The translations under genes were made by a program, and so were the position numbers. A model generated the notes under the pieces. The model saw only the letters and a program-made list of their open reading frames with translations, ran no database searches and was not told where the DNA came from. 64,000 nt of DNA from Pseudomonas panipatensis (lineage in GTDB: Bacteria; Pseudomonadota; Gammaproteobacteria; Pseudomonadales; Pseudomonadaceae), in the NCBI RefSeq assembly GCF_900099785.1, contig NZ_FNDS01000006.1, forward strand, positions 120,057 through 184,056, in the 5' to 3' direction. Below are positions 7,911 to 14,997 of the stretch, in pieces (within the stretch, counting starts at the first letter, position 1; every line of letters begins with the position of its first letter).

Positions 7911-8536
7911 ACAAGCACCGCCTTGGCCTTGGCCCACAGCGCCAGGCGCTCGGTCTGCCCATTCAAACCGCCGTTGATGCGCCGGGTGATATCGTCGAAA
8001 CGCCCGGCGTCGGCCAGGTCGCTCAGGCCATTGGCCGACCACCACCATGCGGCAGACATTGCGGCGACGTCAGGCTGCTCCAGCAATTGCGGCTGATCCT
8101 CCAGCGGCTGGCCAATCCCGGCGCCAGCGGCGCGGTAGTTCGCCCGCCCGGTGATCTGGATCAGGCCGCGGCCACGATAGAGCCAGCCGTCACCGGAGCT
8201 GACCGGGCCGTTTCCGTTCCGGCCGGCATAGGTCGTGTTGGCGATCAGCGGCGGGTTCCGCGCGATCTGGATCGCCAGTGCGTTCGGCTTCCCATCGGCA
8301 CCGCGGTAGCGGGCCGGCCAGGTGTTTGCCAGGCCCTGCGCGCCGTAATTCAGGTTCTCGATCAGCGCGGTGAGCTGCGCACTCTCATGCCCGACCTGGG
8401 CCAGGAATGCGGCAGCGCGCACATTCGATGTGATGCCGAAGCGGATCATCGCGCGATTGAGCGCAGGAACAAAAACGCCGACTCTCTGGCCGGCGTTCGG
8501 GAGGATCTGCAGCAACTGCTGCTCGGTGATGGGCAT
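7907..8536 (-). CDS. Phage endolysin, glycoside hydrolase family 19
   Basis: 209 residues. It degrades peptidoglycan at the end of the lytic cycle. AAAFLAQVGHESAQLTALIENLNY holds the GH19 catalytic Glu (about residue 51) and a second acidic residue about ten positions on. YRGRGLIQITGRANY is the conserved GH19 substrate-binding segment. No signal peptide is visible, so export would need a holin, and none was recognised with confidence in the element. The start ATG at 8536 overlaps the DUF1353 stop (TAATG). A longer frame to 8620 only reads back through DUF1353. Confidence 0.92.
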   Translation of the reverse strand: MPITEQQLLQILPNAGQRVGVFVPALNRAMIRFGITSNVRAAAFLAQVGHESAQLTALIENLNYGAQGLANTWPARYRGADGKPNALAIQIARNPPLIANTTYAGRNGNGPVSSGDGWLYRGRGLIQITGRANYRAAGAGIGQPLEDQPQLLEQPDVAAMSAAWWWSANGLSDLADAGRFDDITRRINGGLNGQTERLALWAKAKAVLV

Positions 8537-8583
8537 TACTGGCCTCCAGAAACAGAAGACCCGGCGCTGGGCCGGGTCTTGGT
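8509..8583. repeat. 75-bp direct repeat, right copy
   Basis: The copy in its functional context, spanning the end of DUF1353 and the first nine codons of the endolysin. It is identical to 4264-4338. Confidence 0.95.
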
Positions 8584-8916
8584 GTAGTGCGATGCGCCGC
8601 CGATTCGGACGCCGGCCCACATGATCCAGGCCCGCCAGGCTGCAACACCCTCGGCGCGGAGCGCGCGGTAGAGCACCGCATCGCAGTCCTTCCGGGGTAG
8701 TTGGCCGGCCGTGTAGAGCTGGTCGTGGATGGTCGCTGCGAGGTTGCCGTAACCGGCGACCAGGGCGAAGAACACGAAGAGCACGGCGTTGTGCAGCACC
8801 TGCAGGCTGGCGAAGTTCGTCAGGAACCCGGCCGGCGCGGTGAATGTGCCGAGGTCATCCTCGAGCACCAGGTCAGCCAACAGCCGGTGATTCCACTTCC
8901 CCAACTGCTCGGTCAT
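8536..8916 (-). CDS. DUF1353 phage protein
   Basis: 126 residues. FTAPAGFLTNFASLQVLH, then ATIHDQLYTAGQLPRKDCD, then WRAWIMWAGVRIGG follow the DUF1353 pattern, a family common beside phage lysis genes and of unknown function. A hydrophobic stretch (AVLFVFFALVAGYG) lies in the middle, but the family is not an established holin. The start ATG at 8916 is chosen because upstream residues in the open frame are not protein-like. The last codons contain a GC-rich hairpin (8557-8581), so the transcript folds just ahead of the endolysin start. First gene of the leftward operon. Confidence 0.8.
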   Translation of the reverse strand: MTEQLGKWNHRLLADLVLEDDLGTFTAPAGFLTNFASLQVLHNAVLFVFFALVAGYGNLAATIHDQLYTAGQLPRKDCDAVLYRALRAEGVAAWRAWIMWAGVRIGGASHYTKTRPSAGSSVSGGQ

Positions 8917-9064
8917 GCTGCAGGCGATTGGCGAGCGATTCGATCTCGATCCATGCAGCACCGGCGCATCGCACTGGGTACCGGCCGACCGAGTGTTCAC
9001 CATTAGCCCCCCATTACAACATCGCCGGCCGGCACTAGCCCGTCGGCGCGATGAGGTATTGCCT

Positions 9065-9307
9065 ATGGAAAGCGAAATCCTTTCCGACGAAGAACTTGCC
9101 GAGATCACCGGCTACAAGGCCATGGCCTGGCAACGGCGCTGGCTGAAGGACCGCGAATGGGTATTCATCGAAAGCCGCGGCCGGCGCCCACTGGTTGGGC
9201 GTCAGTACGCCCGCATGAAACTGGGTATCCTGCCCGACCCTTCCGTCCGGCAGCCACCGGCGCTGCCCACTCCAGCCTGGACACCTGACTTCTCCCGGGT
9301 GAGCTAA
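9065..9307 (+). CDS. DUF4224-type small protein, possible excisionase partner
   Basis: 80 residues beginning MESEILSDEELAEITGYK, the usual start of DUF4224 proteins encoded directly upstream of phage integrases. WQRRWLKDREWVFIESRGRRP suggests a small basic DNA-binding unit. Its stop is immediately followed by the integrase ATG, so the two are surely co-expressed. A role in directionality of recombination is inferred from position. The start at 9065 is favoured over an upstream extension to 8915 that has no family likeness. Confidence 0.8.
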   Translation: MESEILSDEELAEITGYKAMAWQRRWLKDREWVFIESRGRRPLVGRQYARMKLGILPDPSVRQPPALPTPAWTPDFSRVS

Positions 9308-10357
9308 ATGCGACCACGCAACAAGGAAAACCGCGACCTCCCGCCGGGCGTGTACCGGCGGAAGCGCACGCGCAAGAACGGAAACGTCTGGGTCGGCTTC
9401 TACTACGAGGATGCGGACGGCAAGGAGCGCTCGCTGGGCACCGACTTGGATCTGGCGCACATCAAATGGGCCGAGCTTGTCGCCAAGGAGAAGCCGGCCG
9501 ACCTGCGGATCATGCGCTCGATCTTCGACCGCTACATCCGTGATGTGCTGCCGAGCAAGGCGCCCCGCACCCAGAGCGACAACCTGAAGGAGATCAAGCA
9601 GCTCAGGAAGGTGTTCGACGAGGCGCCGATCGACTCCATTACGCCGGAGATGATTGCCCGCTACCGGGATGCACGAAAGGCGAAGGTCCGGGCCAACCGA
9701 GAGATCGCCACGATGTCACACGTCTTCAACATAGCGCGGGAATGGGGCCTGACGGCAAATCAGAATCCTTGCAAGGGGGTTCGGAAGAACAAGGAGACGC
9801 CGCGGGACTTCTACGCCAGCGACTTGATCTGGGACGCGGTCTACCGCAAGGCGGTGCCGGAATTGAAAGATGCAATGGACCTGGCTTATCTCACCGGCCA
9901 GCGGCCGGCAGATGTGCTGTCCATGCGAAAGAGTGATATCGACGTCGACTTCCTGCTGGTCAAGCGGGCGAAGACCGCGCACAAGGTGCGGATTCTGCTG
10001 CGCGTCGACGGGGTGGAAACGAGCCTTGGCAGGCTGCTCAAGCAGATTGCGGCCAGGAACGAGCAGTTTTCCAGCCCGTATCTGATCATCAGCGCCCGGG
10101 GAAGGCGTGTTGGTCCGTCCATGCTCCGTGATCGTTGGGAGGCAGCCCGGGAGGCAGCTCAGCAGGCAGCCATTGAGGCTGGCGACCCCGAGTTTGGCGC
10201 CATCATCCGAAACTTCCAGTTCAAGGATATTCGACCCAAGGCGGCAACTGAGATCAACGATCTGAAGGAAGCAAGCCGACTGCTCGGGCATACCGAGGAG
10301 GAGATCACCAGGAAGATCTACGTTCGCCGTGGTGCGGTAGCGAAGCCGACAAAATAG
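9308..10357 (+). CDS. int: Tyrosine-type site-specific integrase
   Basis: 349 residues. It catalyses recombination between the element and tRNA-Ser. An N-terminal arm-binding domain (PPGVYRRKRTRKNGNVWVGF) and a core-binding domain (about 70-165) precede the catalytic domain with Arg199 (TGQRPADVL), Arg309 (FKDIRP), His328 (LLGHTEEE) and nucleophile Tyr338 (RKIYVRR). The position usually held by the box II histidine is Lys306, as in related Pseudomonas phage integrases. It reads towards attR, with its stop about 120 bases from the tRNA 3' end, the usual layout. All key residues are present, so the enzyme may be active. Confidence 0.95.
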   Translation: MRPRNKENRDLPPGVYRRKRTRKNGNVWVGFYYEDADGKERSLGTDLDLAHIKWAELVAKEKPADLRIMRSIFDRYIRDVLPSKAPRTQSDNLKEIKQLRKVFDEAPIDSITPEMIARYRDARKAKVRANREIATMSHVFNIAREWGLTANQNPCKGVRKNKETPRDFYASDLIWDAVYRKAVPELKDAMDLAYLTGQRPADVLSMRKSDIDVDFLLVKRAKTAHKVRILLRVDGVETSLGRLLKQIAARNEQFSSPYLIISARGRRVGPSMLRDRWEAAREAAQQAAIEAGDPEFGAIIRNFQFKDIRPKAATEINDLKEASRLLGHTEEEITRKIYVRRGAVAKPTK

Positions 10358-10400
10358 CGAGAGTTTCGGAACTTGTTCCGATTCTTTTCGGAACTCTCGC
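10357..10400 (+). terminator. Nested inverted repeats behind the integrase
   Basis: GCGAGAGTT at 10357-10365 pairs with AACTCTCGC at 10392-10400. Inside lies TCGGAACTTGTTCCGA (10366-10381), followed by TTCTTTT. It can act as a terminator for the integrase. The repeated CGGAAC words could also be protein-binding sites in the attachment region. Confidence 0.55.
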
Positions 10401-10448
10401 CATTTACGGGTCGATCATCAATCCTTAATGTCGCCCGCAGAAAATGAA

Positions 10449-10472
10449 AAGGCCCCGAATAATCAGGGCCTT
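10449..10472 (-). terminator. Element-supplied terminator for tRNA-Ser
   Basis: AAGGCCC and GGGCCTT form a 7-bp stem with a 10-base loop, followed by TTTTCATTTT on the minus strand. It starts six bases after the tRNA CCA. It replaces the chromosomal terminator displaced to 3899-3924. Confidence 0.75.
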
Positions 10473-10474
10473 AG

Positions 10475-10533
10475 AGATGGCGGAAGCGCAGAGATTCGAA
10501 CTCTGGGGGCTGTTACACCCGGCGGTTTTCAAG
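10475..10533 (-). repeat. attR: 59-bp direct repeat within intact tRNA-Ser
   Basis: Identical to 3935-3993. It forms the 3' two-thirds of the functional tRNA-Ser gene plus three bases. The crossover took place within this block. Confidence 0.95.
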
Positions 10534-10565
10534 ACCGCTGCCTTAAACCACTCGGCCACACTTCC
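10478..10565 (-). tRNA. tRNA-Ser (anticodon TGA)
   Basis: 88 bases including an encoded CCA. The acceptor stem GGAAGTG pairs with CGCTTCC (one G-T pair), and the discriminator is G. The anticodon stem-loop contains CTTGAAA with anticodon TGA, reading UCA-type serine codons. A long variable arm follows (GGGTGTAACAGCCC), as needed for class II tRNA-Ser. The T arm is CAGAGTTCGAATCTCTG. It serves as the integration site of the element to its left. Confidence 0.97.
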
Positions 10566-10578
10566 TTCGAGGGGCGCA

Positions 10579-10606
10579 ATAGTACCGGATCGCAACACAC
10601 TGTCAA
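10579..10606 (-). promoter_or_regulatory. Sigma-70 promoter of tRNA-Ser
   Basis: On the minus strand a consensus -35 TTGACA (10606-10601), 16 bases, then -10 TACTAT (10584-10579). The tRNA begins about 13 bases downstream. A GC-rich discriminator (TGCGCCCC), typical of stringently controlled stable RNA promoters, follows the -10. Confidence 0.8.
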
Positions 10607-10695
10607 ACTCTGACAGCATGCTCTGGCAGGGGCTTTGATATGATGTCCCGCACAATGGTCACGGAATCCCATTCCGCCAACAGGAGTGTCTCGCC

Positions 10696-11361
10696 ATGCA
10701 AGAACGGCAATATCTCAGCCCCGCCGCGGCGGAGCAGAAAGAAGTCAGCGGAGTCCTCCGCAATACCTATGGCCTCCTGGCCATGACCCTGGCTTTCAGC
10801 GGCTTGGTCGCCTACGTTTCGCAACAGATGCGCCTGCCCTACCCGAGCGTCTTCGTCGTGCTGATCGGTTTCTACGGTTTGTTCTTCCTGACCGTGAAGC
10901 TGCGCAACAGCGCCTGGGGCCTGGTCAGCACCTTCGCTCTGACCGGCTTCATGGGCTACACCCTCGGCCCGATCCTCAACCTGTATCTGGGCATGGCCAA
11001 CGGCGCCAGCATCATTTCCTCGGCGTTCTTCATGACCGCCCTGGTGTTCTTCGGGCTGTCCGCCTATGTGCTGACCACCCGCAAGGACATGAGCTTCCTT
11101 TCTGGTTTCATCACCGCCGGCTTCTTCGTCCTGCTCGGCGCCACCCTGGTTTCGCTGTTCTTCCACATCAGCGGCCTGCAACTGGCGATCAGCGCCGGCT
11201 TCGTGCTGTTCTCCTCGGTGATGATCCTGTTCCAGACCAGCGCCATCATCCATGGCGGTGAGCGCAACTACATCATGGCCACCATCAGCCTCTACATCTC
11301 CATCTACAACCTGTTCCTCAGCCTGCTGCAGATCTTCGGCATCATGGGCCGCGACGACTGA
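10696..11361 (+). CDS. yccA: BAX inhibitor-1/YccA family inner-membrane protein
   Basis: 221 residues with seven hydrophobic spans and a cytoplasmic N-terminus. TYGLLAMTLAFSGLVAYVS and SSVMILFQTSAIIHGGERNY are typical of the BI-1/YccA family, with the conserved acidic C-terminus GRDD. E. coli YccA is a substrate and modulator of the membrane protease FtsH. It stands as a single gene between the divergent tRNA-Ser and the tus operon, ending in a strong terminator. Promoter: a possible -10 TATGAT at 10639-10644. Confidence 0.92.
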   Translation: MQERQYLSPAAAEQKEVSGVLRNTYGLLAMTLAFSGLVAYVSQQMRLPYPSVFVVLIGFYGLFFLTVKLRNSAWGLVSTFALTGFMGYTLGPILNLYLGMANGASIISSAFFMTALVFFGLSAYVLTTRKDMSFLSGFITAGFFVLLGATLVSLFFHISGLQLAISAGFVLFSSVMILFQTSAIIHGGERNYIMATISLYISIYNLFLSLLQIFGIMGRDD

Positions 11362-11378
11362 CAGCCGCTCGCTCCGTG

Positions 11379-11406
11379 GAAAAAGCCCGTCTCGACGGGC
11401 TTTTTC
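11379..11406 (+). terminator. Terminator of yccA
   Basis: AAAAAGCCCGT, loop CTCG, ACGGGCTTTTT. Confidence 0.9.
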
Positions 11407-11477
11407 CTTTTCCGGCGCAGCAAAATCCGCGCGCTCGCCGTATCATCCCGCAGAACTCCGCAACCTCCGTCCGCGCC

Positions 11478-11870
11478 ATGAAATTCGTCATCGCCCTGTT
11501 CGCCCCGCCCCACTCGCCCGCCGCGCGCCGTGCCCTGCGTTTCGCCGAGGCGACCCTGGCCGGCGGCCATGAAATCGTCCGCCTGTTCTTCTACCAGGAC
11601 GGCGTGCACAGCGCGTCGAGCAACCCGGTGGCGGGCCAGGACGAACTGGATATGGCGGCGGCCTGGAGCCGCTTCGTCAGCGACAACAAGCTCGACGCCG
11701 TGGTCTGCATCGCTGCCGCCTTGCGCCGTGGCGTGCTGAATGCCGAAGAGGCCAGCCGCTACGACCGCCCGGCGGCCAACCTGCAGGCGCCCTGGGAACT
11801 GTCCGGTCTCGGCCAGCTACATGAAGCGGCACAACTGGCGGACCGGCTGGTCTGCTTCGGAGGCGACTGA
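11478..11870 (+). CDS. tusD: Sulfurtransferase TusD (DsrE-like)
   Basis: 130 residues; accepts persulfide sulfur from TusA in the relay that ends in the 2-thiouridine of tRNA wobble U34. MKFVIALFAPP begins a DsrE fold; Cys77 in DAVVCIAAALRRG corresponds to the active cysteine of E. coli TusD. The start at 11478 gives the family length, whereas the open frame further upstream is non-conserved. The stop overlaps the tusC start (TGATG), so TusB, C and D are co-translated for their hexameric complex. Confidence 0.93.
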   Translation: MKFVIALFAPPHSPAARRALRFAEATLAGGHEIVRLFFYQDGVHSASSNPVAGQDELDMAAAWSRFVSDNKLDAVVCIAAALRRGVLNAEEASRYDRPAANLQAPWELSGLGQLHEAAQLADRLVCFGGD

Positions 11871-12229
11871 TGGCCAAATCCCTGTTGATCATCAGCCGCC
11901 AGGCGCCTTGGTCCGGTCCCGGTGCCCGCGAAGCGCTGGACATCGCCCTGGCCGGCGGCGCCTTCGACCTGCCCATCGGACTGCTGTTCCTCGATGACGG
12001 GGTATTCCAGCTCGCCCCCGGCCAGGTGCCGGCAACCCTGGAGCAGAAGGACCTGCAAGCCAACTTGCAGGCGCTACCGCTGTTCGGCGTGGACAGCCTC
12101 TATGCGGCGGCGCACAGCCTCGCCGAGCGCGGCCTGGCGGCGGATGCATTGAAACTGCCGGTGCAGGTGCTGGACGCCGACGCGCTGCGCCAGTTGCCAC
12201 AGACTTACGATCAGGTGATCACCCTCTGA
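11870..12229 (+). CDS. tusC: Sulfurtransferase complex subunit TusC
   Basis: 119 residues, DsrF-like. MAKSLLIISRQAPWSGPGAREALDIALAGGAFD has the family's N-terminal strand-helix unit; no active cysteine is required in TusC. It overlaps tusD by one base and tusB by one base. Structural member of the TusBCD complex in the tRNA thiolation relay feeding MnmA, which is encoded at 32894. Confidence 0.92.
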   Translation: MAKSLLIISRQAPWSGPGAREALDIALAGGAFDLPIGLLFLDDGVFQLAPGQVPATLEQKDLQANLQALPLFGVDSLYAAAHSLAERGLAADALKLPVQVLDADALRQLPQTYDQVITL

Positions 12230-12534
12230 TGAGCACCCTTCATCTGCTTTCCCATTCTCCCTTCGCTGACGGTCGCCTGCGCAGCTGTCTGCAGCTCTTG
12301 GGGCCGGACGATGGCCTGCTGCTCAGCGGCGATGCCGTCTATGCCCTCGCCCCTGGTAGCGCACCGCTGCATCAGCTGGAGCAACTGCCAACGCACAATG
12401 CCCTCTTCGCTCTCGACGAAGACCTCCGGGCCCGCGGTCTGCACGCGCGGCTCCCGGCACGCGTCAGCGCCCTGGACTACCCTGGTTTCGTCGAACTCTG
12501 CACCCGCTACGACAAGGTCAACGCCTGGCTATGA
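12229..12534 (+). CDS. tusB: Sulfurtransferase complex subunit TusB
   Basis: 101 residues, DsrH-like: STLHLLSHSPFADGRLRSCLQLLGPDDGLLLSGDAVYAL. Third subunit of TusBCD. It overlaps tusC at the start by one base and tusE at the end by four bases (ATGA). Confidence 0.91.
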   Translation: MSTLHLLSHSPFADGRLRSCLQLLGPDDGLLLSGDAVYALAPGSAPLHQLEQLPTHNALFALDEDLRARGLHARLPARVSALDYPGFVELCTRYDKVNAWL

Positions 12535-12866
12535 GCACCCTACTGGTCAACGGACAACCGCTACCGCTGGACAAGGATGGCTACCTGCAGCATCTCGACG
12601 ATTGGTCCGACGCCGCCGCCGAGGCCCTCGCCCAGCAGGAAGGCCTGCACCTGACCCCGGAGCACTGGGAAATCCTTCTGTTGCTGCGCGAGTTCTACGG
12701 CGAGTTCCAGCTATCCCCGGCGAATCGCCCGCTGATCAAGTACGTGGCCCTGCGCCTGGGCGCGGAAAAGGGCAGCAGCCTGCACCTCAACCTTCTGTTC
12801 AAGGGCACCCCGGCCAAGCTTGCCGCCAAGCTCGCCGGCCTGCCGAAGCCGACCAACTGCCTATGA
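12531..12866 (+). CDS. tusE: Sulfurtransferase TusE (DsrC/TusE family)
   Basis: 111 residues; takes the persulfide from TusD and hands it to MnmA. HLTPEHWEILLLLREFYGEFQLSPANRPL is the conserved DsrC core. The C-terminal arm ends KPTNCL, with the swinging-arm cysteine second from the end. The stop overlaps the next start (ATGA). Confidence 0.95.
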   Translation: MSTLLVNGQPLPLDKDGYLQHLDDWSDAAAEALAQQEGLHLTPEHWEILLLLREFYGEFQLSPANRPLIKYVALRLGAEKGSSLHLNLLFKGTPAKLAAKLAGLPKPTNCL

Positions 12867-13861
12867 TTCCCGCCCCACTCGTCCTGCAGACCCCCGACGA
12901 ACACCCCTTCGCCCCGTTCGTGCGCATCCTCGGCAAGGGCAAGCGCGGTGCGCGCAACCTGACCCGCGACGAAGCACGCGAAGCGCTTGGCCTGATCCTC
13001 GACGGCAAGGTGGAAGACGCTCAGCTCGGCGCCTTCTTGATGCTCCTGCGGCACAAGGAAGAGAGCGCCGAGGAACTGGCCGGCTTCACCGAGGCGGTGC
13101 GCGCGCGCCTGCGTGCCCCAGCGATCGCCGTCGATCTCGACTGGCCCAGCTACGCCGGCAAGAAACGTCACCTGCCCTGGTATCTGCTGGCCGCCAAATG
13201 CCTGGCTGGCAGCGGCACGCGCATCCTCCTGCACGGCGCGGGCGCGCATACCGCCGGGAGGATGTACAGCGAGCAACTGCTGCATACCCTGAACATTCCG
13301 CTGTGCCGTGACTGGGACAGCGTGGCCGCGATGCTGAATATCCAGGGCCTGGCCTTCGCCCCTCTGGTGGACTGGATGCCGGCGCTGCAACGGATGATCG
13401 ACCTGCGCAACACCCTCGGTCTGCGCTCGCCGATCCATTCGCTGGTGCGCCTGCTCAACCCGCTGGGCGCGCAGTGCATCCTGCAGAGCATCTTCCATCC
13501 CGGCTACCAGGAAACCCACCGCGAAGGCAGCCGCCTGCTCGGCGACCACGCTATCGTCATCAAGGGCGAAGGTGGCGAGATCGAGGTCAATCCAGACAGC
13601 CCCGCGCACCTCTACGGTACCCAGCACGGACAAGCCTGGGATGAGGAATGGCCAGCCCTGTCGGCGCTGCGTCACGTCAAGCCGGACAGTCTCGATCCGC
13701 AAGCGCTGCTCGCGATGTGGCAAGGCGAGCGGACGGATGAATATGGCGAGCTGGCGGTGCTCGCCACCATGGCCCTGGGCCTGCGCGGCCTGGGCATGAC
13801 GCGAGACGAAGCCTTCGTCGAGGCGCGAAAACGCTGGGAATCCCGCAACAAATCGATCTGA
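12863..13861 (+). CDS. ybiB: YbiB-type anthranilate phosphoribosyltransferase-like protein (TrpD2)
   Basis: 332 residues. It has the nucleoside phosphorylase/TrpD architecture: helical N-terminal domain (LTRDEAREALGLILDGKVEDAQLGAFLMLLRHKEES) and a large domain with GTRILLHGAGAHTAGRMYSEQLL. The catalytic TrpD residues are not all kept. Family members (E. coli YbiB) bind nucleic acid and lack anthranilate transferase activity, so the enzymatic name should not be taken literally. It overlaps tusE by four bases and probably belongs to the tus operon. Confidence 0.85.
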   Translation: MIPAPLVLQTPDEHPFAPFVRILGKGKRGARNLTRDEAREALGLILDGKVEDAQLGAFLMLLRHKEESAEELAGFTEAVRARLRAPAIAVDLDWPSYAGKKRHLPWYLLAAKCLAGSGTRILLHGAGAHTAGRMYSEQLLHTLNIPLCRDWDSVAAMLNIQGLAFAPLVDWMPALQRMIDLRNTLGLRSPIHSLVRLLNPLGAQCILQSIFHPGYQETHREGSRLLGDHAIVIKGEGGEIEVNPDSPAHLYGTQHGQAWDEEWPALSALRHVKPDSLDPQALLAMWQGERTDEYGELAVLATMALGLRGLGMTRDEAFVEARKRWESRNKSI

Positions 13862-13947
13862 TCGATGCGTGGCGCCACAATTTTGCGCTTTTCCATCGAG
13901 CCACGAGGAATAGACTGGCAGTCCACCTGAATGTGAGGCAGCCAGTC

Positions 13948-14949
13948 ATGGGACAGCTCATCGAAGGCCGCTGGCATGACCAGTGGTACGACACCAGCAA
14001 GGACGGACGCTTCCAGCGCGAGAACGCGCAACGGCGCAATTGGGTGACAGCCGATGGGAGCGCCGGGCCCAGCGGCGAAGGTGGCTTCCGCGCCGAAGCC
14101 GGACGCTACCACCTGTATGTATCGCTGGCCTGTCCCTGGGCGCATCGCACCCTGATCTACCGTCAGCTCAAGGGACTGCAGGCGCTCATCGAGGTATCGG
14201 TCGTCAGTTGGCTGATGCTGGAGAACGGCTGGACCTTCGACAAGCAGCTTGGCTCCAGCGGCGACGCCGTCGATGACCTGCAGTTCCTGCACCAGCGCTA
14301 CACCCTGGACGATCCGCACTACACCGGCCGAGTCACGGTGCCGGTGCTCTGGGACAAGCAGCGGAAACGCATCGTCAGCAATGAGTCGGCGGAGATCATC
14401 CGCATGTTCAACTCAGCGTTCAACGACGTGACCGGCAATGGCCTGGACCTTTACCCCGAGCCTCTGCGCGAAGCAATCGATGCACTCAATGCGCGCATCT
14501 ACCCCGCCATCAACAACGGCGTGTACCGCGCCGGCTTCGCCACCACCCAGGCGGCCTACGAAGAAGCCTTCAGCACACTGTTCGCCGAACTGGATTGCCT
14601 GGAAGCCCTGCTTGGCGAACAGCGCTACCTGACCGGCGAGTACCTGACCGAGGCAGATATCCGCCTGTTCACCACGCTGATTCGTTTCGATGCGGTCTAC
14701 CACGGGCACTTCAAGTGCAACCTGCGGCGCCTGGCGGATTACCCGCATCTCTCTGGCTGGCTGCGCGAGCTGTACCAATGGCCGGGCGTGGCAGCGACAG
14801 TGGACTTCCAGCACATCAAGCACCACTACTACGGCAGCCACCGCACCATCAACCCGACCGGCATCGTGCCGCTCGGCCCGCGGCAGGATTTCAGCCTGCC
14901 CCACGGGCGCGAGCGCTTGAGTGGTCGGGGTATTGCACGCGACCGTTGA
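13948..14949 (+). CDS. yqjG: Glutathionyl-hydroquinone reductase (Xi-class GST, YqjG/PcpF-like)
   Basis: 333 residues. It reduces glutathionyl-hydroquinones, releasing hydroquinone. Catalytic Cys62 lies in VSLACPWAHR, the Xi-class hallmark. The N-terminal thioredoxin-like part ends VTVPVLWDKQRKRIVSNESAEIIRM, followed by an all-helical C-terminal domain with GVYRAGFATTQAAYEEAF and HIKHHYYGSHRTINPTGIVP. The start ATG at 13948 is chosen because a GAGG ribosome-binding site lies just before it; a GTG five codons upstream is possible. Followed by the convergent cysG. Confidence 0.92.
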   Translation: MGQLIEGRWHDQWYDTSKDGRFQRENAQRRNWVTADGSAGPSGEGGFRAEAGRYHLYVSLACPWAHRTLIYRQLKGLQALIEVSVVSWLMLENGWTFDKQLGSSGDAVDDLQFLHQRYTLDDPHYTGRVTVPVLWDKQRKRIVSNESAEIIRMFNSAFNDVTGNGLDLYPEPLREAIDALNARIYPAINNGVYRAGFATTQAAYEEAFSTLFAELDCLEALLGEQRYLTGEYLTEADIRLFTTLIRFDAVYHGHFKCNLRRLADYPHLSGWLRELYQWPGVAATVDFQHIKHHYYGSHRTINPTGIVPLGPRQDFSLPHGRERLSGRGIARDR

Positions 14950-14997
14950 GTCGCCAGCCGCCACCTCCGATTGCGGGAAGGCGCGCGAACGGCACGG

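Larger units (their letters stand above)
3935..10533. mobile_element. 6.5-kb integrated phage-derived element in tRNA-Ser
   Basis: Bounded by the 59-bp att repeats, with a tyrosine integrase adjacent to the intact tRNA end. Its cargo is a DUF4224-type small gene, DUF1353, GH19 endolysin, a GT-C-like membrane protein, DUF6527, Rz/Rz1 spanins and an acyltransferase-3 protein. No capsid, tail, terminase, repressor or replication gene is visible, so it is a remnant or a very small satellite-like island rather than a complete prophage. The two multi-span membrane genes are clearly richer in A+T than the flanking chromosome. The tRNA gene is kept functional by the copy of its 3' end carried by the element. 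Confidence 0.92.

Noticed and set aside
8557-8581. GC-rich hairpin as a terminator of DUF1353
   Set aside because: It lies within the DUF1353 coding end and ahead of the coupled endolysin start, and the following T-run is interrupted. At most an attenuator or translational hairpin.
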